Below are positions 6,711-10,759 of a DNA stretch of 10,759 nt, piece after piece. Each line of letters opens with the position of its first letter. Within the stretch, counting starts at the first letter, position 1. A program made the translations under genes and the position numbers. The DNA is taken from contig CAKTZN010000052.1 in assembly GCA_934635545.1 (NCBI GenBank), positions 1 through 10,759 of the forward strand. The letters run 5' to 3'. A model generated the notes under the pieces. That model searched no databases. It was not told the DNA's origin and saw nothing but the letters and a program-made list of their open reading frames with translations. The DNA comes from an uncultured Oscillospiraceae bacterium. Lineage in GTDB: Bacteria; Bacillota; Clostridia; Oscillospirales; Oscillospiraceae.

Positions 6711-8836
6711 TACGCTTCCTCCTTTGCCAGAATTTTGATGGTATCCTCGGCGGTGAACGGTGCGTGGTGCAGACGGAAGTCGCCGCCCAGCGCCTGTTCA
6801 ATAGCCTCCACATAGGCAGGCGCCGCGCCCACCAGAGGCAGCTCGCCCGCGCCCTTTGCGCCGTAAGGCCCGAACGGATACTCCTCCACATGGAGCTGGC
6901 AGTTCAGCACCGGCACATCCACGGCGGTGGGGATCAGGTAATCCGAGAAGGAGTTGTTGCGGATACGACCCTTATTGTCGTAATTCATGAACTCTGTGGA
7001 GGCATAGCCGATACCCTGCAGGAAACCGCCCTCCATCTGGCCCATGACGATGTTATAGTCCATGGGCGTACCCACATCAAAGGAGGCATACGCGCCCAGG
7101 ATTTTGGTAATGCCGGTGTAGGTGTCCACCTCCACCTCGATGGCCTGTGCGCCCCATGCGTAGGTGGGATAGGCATCGCCGCGGAATTTATCCAGATAGA
7201 AGGGAATCATAAAGTCAGGCTCGACAAAACGCTCCTCCACGATCTGATCCTTGCCCTCCTCCCACTCAGTACGCAGCTTGATGGCGGCACGGCGCAGTAA
7301 CTCGCCCACGGTCATCTGGGAGCGGGACGCCACGGTGGGGCCGGAATCCGGCACACGGGAGGTATCGGGATGATCATAGAATACCTTTTCCAGCGGGATG
7401 TTCAGTTCATGCGCCACGATCTTGGGGAAGGTGGTGCGCAGACCCTGACCGATCTCGCCGTTGGAGGCCAGGATCTCCACCGTGCCATCCTTATATTTGT
7501 GCAGCCGCGCCACGGCCTTGATAATGTCGCGCTCACCGGAGCCGGTAAAGCCCGCGCCGTGGAAGTGCATGGAAAAGCCGATGCCCTTGCGGTAGCGGCC
7601 TGTCTGGGGCTTGGCGTATTCCTTGTGCTTGGCACGCAGACCGCAGGCATTGTCCACCTCGTCGATCATGGCGGGCAGCGGCACCGGGAAGTGATACTTG
7701 CCGGAGGTGGAGGTCGCGTCGCCCTGCTTGACCATGTGGGCCTCCTTAAACTCCAACGTGTCCACACCCAAATCCTTGGCGATGTGATCCATCATCATCT
7801 CCACGGCAAAGAACGTCTGAGGTGCGCCAAAACCGCGGTACGCGCCGCAGGGCGTGGTGTTGGTCTTGAGAGCGCGTCCGTGGACGTGCAGATTTTCGAT
7901 GTTATACACACCGTCGGCGCAGATGATGCCGCGCTGCAGCACAACGGCGGACAGGGTGGTATACGCGCCGCCGTTGAACTTCACGTCGATGTCCATAGCC
8001 GTGACCTTGCCGTCCTTGACGGCCACCTTGTAGGTGCACAGAGACGGGTGACGCTTGGAGGTGAATTCCAGATCCTCACGGCGGTCAAAGACGCAGCGGA
8101 CAGGCTTTCCGCACTTCTTGGCGGCCACAGCTACCTGACAGCCCAGAATGGACGGAAATGCCTCCTTGCCGCCGAAGCCGCCGCCGGTCACGTCCTGATG
8201 CACATGGACATCGGCAGGGCCGCAGTTCAGCGCCCGCATCACCGCGCCGTGGACATAGTAGGCACACTGCATGGAGCCGTGGACGAACATCCGCCCGCCC
8301 TCCTCCGGCTCAGCCATCATGCCCTGAGTCTCCAGATAGGTCTGATCCTGATAGCCGGTCTCAAACTCCTCGGTATATACCTTGTCCGCTTCGGCAAAGG
8401 CCTTGTCGATGTCGCCCTTCTCGTATTCGTAGTTGAAGAATACCTCGTCGGCCTTCCGCAGATCCAGCATCGGCTCAAGCTCTTCGTACTCTACCTCGAT
8501 ACGGCTGAGGATATCCTCGCACACCGCCTCGTCAGGGCCGCAGACCATGCCGATGGGCTCGCCGATGTACTCGACAGTCTCTCTTGCATAGACGGGCGTA
8601 TCGTCCATGACGATGTTTACGTTGTTGTCGCCGGGTACGTCGTTTTTGTCCACATAGAAATAGCCGTCCGGCAGCTCCGGCACTTTCACGGACAGCAGAT
8701 TCGCCCGTGCGTATTTGGAGCGGAGCATTTTGCCGCAGAGAATACCGTGCTTGTCGATGTCGCAGACGTACATGGAACGTCCTTCCATCTTGGGCGCATG
8801 GTCTTTCTTCACGACAGATCTGGAAATGTTATGCAA
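6710..8836 (-). CDS. xdhA: Xanthine dehydrogenase-type molybdopterin-binding subunit
   Basis: This large catalytic subunit binds Mo-MCD and hydroxylates an N-heterocycle or aldehyde carbon with water-derived oxygen. From the TTG start at 8836 it has 708 aa. Visible motifs are TGGGFGGKE (Glu225, substrate binding), GAYRGFG (331-337, Arg334), GAGFTGSGE (427-435), GEIGQG (460-465) and GAKGAGE (659-665) with Glu665 as the expected catalytic base. There is no FeS or FAD domain. Start choice: the frame also has an ATG at 8854 (714 aa) and extends further up, but AAGGAGG at 8845-8851 lies 8 nt before the TTG. The resulting N-terminus (HNISRSVVKKDHAPKMEG) matches where this family normally begins (IGxSVxRxD). 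If 8854 is used instead, residue numbers rise by 6. It lies just after mocA and overlaps the FeS gene by one base. Xanthine or a related purine is a reasonable substrate guess, but nicotinate-type hydroxylases share this architecture. Confidence 0.9.
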   Translation of the reverse strand: MHNISRSVVKKDHAPKMEGRSMYVCDIDKHGILCGKMLRSKYARANLLSVKVPELPDGYFYVDKNDVPGDNNVNIVMDDTPVYARETVEYIGEPIGMVCGPDEAVCEDILSRIEVEYEELEPMLDLRKADEVFFNYEYEKGDIDKAFAEADKVYTEEFETGYQDQTYLETQGMMAEPEEGGRMFVHGSMQCAYYVHGAVMRALNCGPADVHVHQDVTGGGFGGKEAFPSILGCQVAVAAKKCGKPVRCVFDRREDLEFTSKRHPSLCTYKVAVKDGKVTAMDIDVKFNGGAYTTLSAVVLQRGIICADGVYNIENLHVHGRALKTNTTPCGAYRGFGAPQTFFAVEMMMDHIAKDLGVDTLEFKEAHMVKQGDATSTSGKYHFPVPLPAMIDEVDNACGLRAKHKEYAKPQTGRYRKGIGFSMHFHGAGFTGSGERDIIKAVARLHKYKDGTVEILASNGEIGQGLRTTFPKIVAHELNIPLEKVFYDHPDTSRVPDSGPTVASRSQMTVGELLRRAAIKLRTEWEEGKDQIVEERFVEPDFMIPFYLDKFRGDAYPTYAWGAQAIEVEVDTYTGITKILGAYASFDVGTPMDYNIVMGQMEGGFLQGIGYASTEFMNYDNKGRIRNNSFSDYLIPTAVDVPVLNCQLHVEEYPFGPYGAKGAGELPLVGAAPAYVEAIEQALGGDFRLHHAPFTAEDTIKILAKEEA

Positions 8837-8844
8837 TGCAGATT

Positions 8845-8851
8845 CCTCCTT
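8845..8851 (-). promoter_or_regulatory. Ribosome binding site deciding a TTG start
   Basis: A perfect AAGGAGG lies inside the possible longer reading frame (it encodes Lys-Glu-Glu after the ATG at 8854). It is 8 nt from the in-frame TTG at 8836-8834. The ATG at 8854 has only a weak GGGA upstream. This favours the TTG as the real start of the Mo subunit. Confidence 0.6.
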
Positions 8852-8858
8852 CATTGTG

Positions 8859-9470
8859 TTATCCCTGGTACCGCTGTACGCAGCGGGAATATTGCGCAAA
8901 AGTATCTAAGTCCGTCCAGCAGCCCACATCATCCACGGGGACGGTGACAACAGCATCCTCATGGAGCTTCCAGAAACCGCGAAGTCCTTCCGCACCGTCA
9001 TAGCGCAGAATATCGGGAATGAATCGGCTGTCGATCAGCGGCGGGTGCTTACGGTAGCCCTCCAGCGTTGGAAAGGCGATAGCGGGGGTATTCTCCGGCA
9101 TGGCACGGTATACGGCCAGAAATGTCTCCTTGGCCACAACGGGCATATCTCCCGGCAGCAGGAAAAAGGCGTCACATTCCGGCATGGCCGCAAGACCGAT
9201 CTTGACGGAGGTCAGCATATCGGTGGTGGCGAAATCGTTGTTGTAGGCCAGTGTCAGCGTATCTCCCAGATACCGGCTGCGCAGGATGGCTTCCATATCC
9301 CGTCCCCGGTGTCCCAGCACCACCACGATGGGATCGATGCCACACAGCAGCAGAGAGTCAATGGAATTTTCGATCAGCGTCTTGCCCCGCAGCGGCATCA
9401 GCGGCTTGAAATCTCCCATCCGGCTGGACAGTCCGGCGGCCAGGATCAGGCCTCCGATACGGCGGCTCAT
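8859..9470 (-). CDS. mocA: MocA-like molybdenum cofactor cytidylyltransferase
   Basis: This 203-aa nucleotidyltransferase has the GT-A-like fold of the MobA/MocA family. MocA transfers CMP from CTP to Mo-molybdopterin, giving the MCD cofactor used by XDH-family enzymes. Visible signatures are the nucleotide-binding loop LAAGLSSRMGDFKPL (10-24), TTDMLTSVKIGL (82-93, the MSSSLKAGL-like segment), the metal-binding Asp in LLPGDMP (Asp108), KHPPLI (141-146) and CWTDLDT (184-190, the usual D-I-D-T-P-like end). The frame opens 15 codons further upstream, but ATG 9470 is preferred: it has GGGAGAG upstream and forms an ATGA overlap with the preceding gene. The stop is 22 bp before the Mo-subunit TTG. 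Adjacent placement fits a dedicated cofactor supply for the two hydroxylases. Distant nucleotidyltransferases with another cofactor substrate cannot be excluded from motifs alone. Confidence 0.88.
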   Translation of the reverse strand: MSRRIGGLILAAGLSSRMGDFKPLMPLRGKTLIENSIDSLLLCGIDPIVVVLGHRGRDMEAILRSRYLGDTLTLAYNNDFATTDMLTSVKIGLAAMPECDAFFLLPGDMPVVAKETFLAVYRAMPENTPAIAFPTLEGYRKHPPLIDSRFIPDILRYDGAEGLRGFWKLHEDAVVTVPVDDVGCWTDLDTFAQYSRCVQRYQG

Positions 9471-9961
9471 GGTCTGCTCTCCCAGAATAGTGTGGCTGGG
9501 TATCCAGTGCACCATGTGGTCAGCGCCGCCAATACGGCGGGCAGGGGAAGCTGCTGATCCTGCATAGCGGCCAGGAAAGCACCGGACTGCTCCTCGGCGG
9601 GAATGTCGTACCGCGCACCATCCGAGCAGATGTGCAGCGTGCTGCTGTAGCCTTCACAAACGGCACGGGGTGTGAGCGGCTGTGCCGGGACGATCATCTC
9701 TATCAGCGCATGAAGCGCATCCGGCGTGGCGGCAGCCACAATGCATAGCAGCAGTTTTTTGTGGACGGTCTGCTCCAGCCCGAATTCCTGTGCGCTGATA
9801 AGGTCGATAAAATCCGGATGGTCATATATTTCCTGCAGCGGCAGATCGTCTGTGTTCATGGTGACCGGCACAAATACCGGTGCGGCGCAGACGGCACGAG
9901 GCGGACAGCCGTTGGAGGCAAAGGAGCTGGCGCAATAGGCCACGCCGTTTTTTTCTTGCAT
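9467..9961 (-). CDS. Hypothetical protein, 164 aa, first gene of the XDH operon
   Basis: I do not recognise the family. The ATG at 9961 has AAAAGGAG about 10 nt upstream. The stop TGA overlaps the mocA ATG (ATGA), so the two are translationally coupled and probably act together. The N-terminal 35 residues are Cys- and Ala-rich (YCASSFASNGCPPRAVCAAP, Cys 10, 19, 25) and could bind metal or form a flexible tail; that is speculative. The middle is acidic and looks helical (TDDLPLQEIYDHPDFIDLI), followed by a hydrophobic helix (KKLLLCIVAAATPDALHALIEMI). There is no clear signal peptide, and it is too short for the XdhC/CoxI chaperone and lacks that family's Rossmann signature. Its operon place suggests a role in cofactor or enzyme maturation, but nothing in the sequence proves it. 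Confidence 0.7.
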   Translation of the reverse strand: MQEKNGVAYCASSFASNGCPPRAVCAAPVFVPVTMNTDDLPLQEIYDHPDFIDLISAQEFGLEQTVHKKLLLCIVAAATPDALHALIEMIVPAQPLTPRAVCEGYSSTLHICSDGARYDIPAEEQSGAFLAAMQDQQLPLPAVLAALTTWCTGYPATLFWESRP

Positions 9962-9999
9962 ATGTATCGTACTCCTTTTGTCAGAATAACGCTGATTCT

Positions 10000-10028
10000 A
10001 TTGTAAGCGCCCTCTTTCGCGTGTTCAA
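10000..10028 (-). promoter_or_regulatory. Probable promoter of the XDH operon
   Basis: Read on the minus strand: -35 TTGAAC (10028-10023), a 17-bp spacer, -10 TACAAT (10005-10000). The start codon of the first operon gene lies 39 bp further on, at 9961. The promoter is embedded in the palindrome at 10005-10065, which suggests regulation. Confidence 0.6.
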
Positions 10029-10065
10029 ATACTTCCTGAAAAGTACACGCTGAAAAAGGGCGTTT
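10005..10065. repeat. 60-bp imperfect palindrome over the operon promoter
   Basis: Arms 10005-10024 and 10045-10065 pair over about 19 positions with one mismatch (10014/10056), one G-T wobble and one bulged base (10051). A smaller inverted repeat (10031-10034 with 10041-10044) lies in the loop. It covers the -35 box and abuts the -10. No U-run follows on either strand, so it does not look like a terminator for the regulator fragment. An operator or regulatory DNA/RNA structure is more likely. It does not obviously match the E. coli ModE operator. Confidence 0.7.
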
Positions 10066-10081
10066 TCGCTTTGTGCAGTTT

Positions 10082-10333
10082 TTATATAAGGCCTGTTTCG
10101 CGGAACAGTGCGTCAAAGCGCTGCTGCGCGAAATCGCGCACCTCGTTCTCATATTGCTGAAAGGCATACATGAGCTGCCAGCCTTTTTCCGTCAGGCAAG
10201 TCTTGCCGCCGTTTTTGCCGCCATGCTGCCGCGAGACCACCGCATAGCCCGACTCATGCTCCAGCTTGTTCATCATGTCCCATGCCTTCTGATAAGAAAG
10301 GCCCATGTGTATGGCTGCCGCCCGGAATCCAAT
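10082..10333 (-). pseudogene. ModE-type HTH regulator, N-terminus missing
   Basis: This encodes the winged helix-turn-helix of the ModE N-terminal (LysR-like) domain family. FRAAAIHMGLSYQKAWDMMN corresponds to the family's S-x-x-A-A-x-x-M-G-M-S-Y-x-x-A-W DNA-recognition region, followed by KNGGKTCLTEKGWQLMYAFQ, the usual wing and helix. There is no C-terminal molybdate-binding (MOP) domain, as in the short single-domain members. The normal first 20-30 residues are absent: in frame, homology fades at about 10328-10333 and a TAA occurs at 10342-10340. An internal ATG at 10306 would give 74 aa without the first HTH helix, so function is doubtful. It lies just upstream of the XDH operon promoter, where a molybdenum-linked regulator would be expected. 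Confidence 0.72.
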
Positions 10334-10336
10334 GGC

Positions 10337-10459
10337 AGCTTACTCTCCATGAACTATGGAAAACTTACCGCAGGAACAACGAAAACAGCGATTGATACAG
10401 CAAAACCGTCTGAAAAGGGAGAAATCATTACTTACCTTTCCCGAATGGGAGATGTTCTT
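10337..10459. other. Orphan segment between two broken genes
   Basis: About 125 bp of lower-GC DNA lie between the broken regulator and the broken recombinase and belong to neither. Two plus-strand frames are open through it: one from ATG 10351 to TAG 10471 (MNYGKLTAGTTKTAIDTAK...) and one from ATG 10356 (MENLPQEQRKQRLIQQNR...), which runs on into the antisense of the recombinase. Neither has a ribosome binding site. I recognise no gene, IS end or repeat. It may be a scrap of another gene. Confidence 0.45.
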
Positions 10460-10759
10460 CATAATGTTTAGGAAGGGGGCGAACTCGCCTGAGTTCTGGT
10501 CGTCGCTGTCCACGCTGTTGGCGATGGCCACAAAGTGGACACCGTGCTGCCGGAAGAACACCTCCGTGTAAAAGCCGGTTTGCAGATAGTCACGCCCCGC
10601 CCGGCTCATATCCTTGACAATCACATGGGCGACTTTGCCTGCCTCAATGTCTGCAATGAGCTGCTTCCATGCCGGGCGCTCGAAATTGCCGCCGCTCCAG
10701 CCGTCGTCGGTATAGTGGCGGCAGTTGGTGTAGCCTCTCTGCTGGGCATAGCTTTCGAG
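10460..10759 (-). pseudogene. Second large serine recombinase, C-terminus lost, runs off the window
   Basis: The frame enters from the right edge (LESYAQQRGYTNCRHYTDDG) and continues through the catalytic domain: WSGGNFERPAWK, the arginine motif KDMSRAGRDYL, then IANSVDSDDQNSGEFAPFLNIM. Recombinase homology ends at about 10460. The frame then reads unrelated residues to TAA 10342-10340, so the recombinase domain, zinc ribbon and C-terminus are missing. The catalytic serine would lie beyond the window. Compared with the remnant at 387-2018 the same region clearly differs (KDMSRAGRDYL versus KDMSRLGREYL, and different following loops), so this is another gene, not the other half of the same one. 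Confidence 0.82.

Noticed and set aside
7370..8947. Long plus-strand open frame (525 aa) antisense to the Mo subunit
   Set aside because: The protein is rich in His, Val and Gly without domains and lies opposite a clear XDH subunit with all motifs. It is a codon-bias shadow of a GC-rich gene.
2800..9961. Selenocysteine codon or SECIS element in the XDH genes
   Set aside because: No in-frame TGA interrupts any of these genes. In this family selenium is a non-protein Mo ligand.
10005..10065. Terminator of the ModE-type gene
   Set aside because: No U-run follows on the minus strand and the repeat overlaps a promoter with 17-bp spacing.
387..10759. The two recombinase fragments as halves of one gene split by an insertion
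   Set aside because: Both fragments include the KDMSR catalytic segment and differ in sequence there, so they come from two genes.
1..10759. tRNA, rRNA, CRISPR array or complete IS element
   Set aside because: I saw no cloverleaf-like sequence, no regularly spaced repeats, and no transposase with terminal inverted repeats; only by-eye inspection was possible.

Overview
The window looks like a GC-rich Clostridia-type (Bacillota) gut anaerobe. This rests on the gene families, the strong AAGGAGG-like ribosome binding sites, the sigma-A-like promoters, and large serine recombinases of the kind carried by Clostridia integrative elements. I cannot name a species from the sequence.

Layout. Positions 1-248 hold the 3' end of an unrecognised plus-strand gene. 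Two oppositely oriented terminator-like hairpins follow (265-294 and 327-368). Positions 387 to about 2018 hold a large serine recombinase on the minus strand whose N-terminus, including the catalytic serine, has been lost. At about 2018 homology stops abruptly. A plus-strand 219-aa gene of unknown function (2093-2752) follows, with its own promoter, and ends at a bidirectional terminator (2752-2784). Positions 9961-2800 form a compact minus-strand operon, read right to left: unknown 164-aa protein, mocA-like Moco cytidylyltransferase, XDH molybdopterin subunit, XDH [2Fe-2S] subunit, XDH FAD subunit, and an 853-aa fused [2Fe-2S]-molybdopterin xanthine dehydrogenase-type protein. A promoter (10000-10028) inside a 60-bp imperfect palindrome lies ahead of it. 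Next comes a ModE-type HTH regulator lacking its N-terminus (10082 to about 10333), a roughly 125-bp orphan segment, and the N-terminal part of a second, different serine recombinase (10460 to window end) whose C-terminus is lost.

How it works together. The operon encodes one complete three-subunit molybdenum hydroxylase (Mo, FeS, FAD) plus a second Mo hydroxylase that carries its own two [2Fe-2S] clusters but has no dedicated FAD protein. It also encodes the enzyme that makes the cytosine-dinucleotide form of Moco this family uses. The family context suggests hydroxylation of purines or other N-heterocycles, and the fused protein resembles the selenium-dependent xanthine dehydrogenase family. 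Substrate and selenium dependence are inferred and cannot be proved from this window.

The most unusual feature is structural. The metabolic block sits between two non-identical, same-strand, oppositely truncated serine recombinase remnants, with a truncated regulator at one edge. This points to a rearranged genomic island, or to an assembly chimera, which must be excluded.
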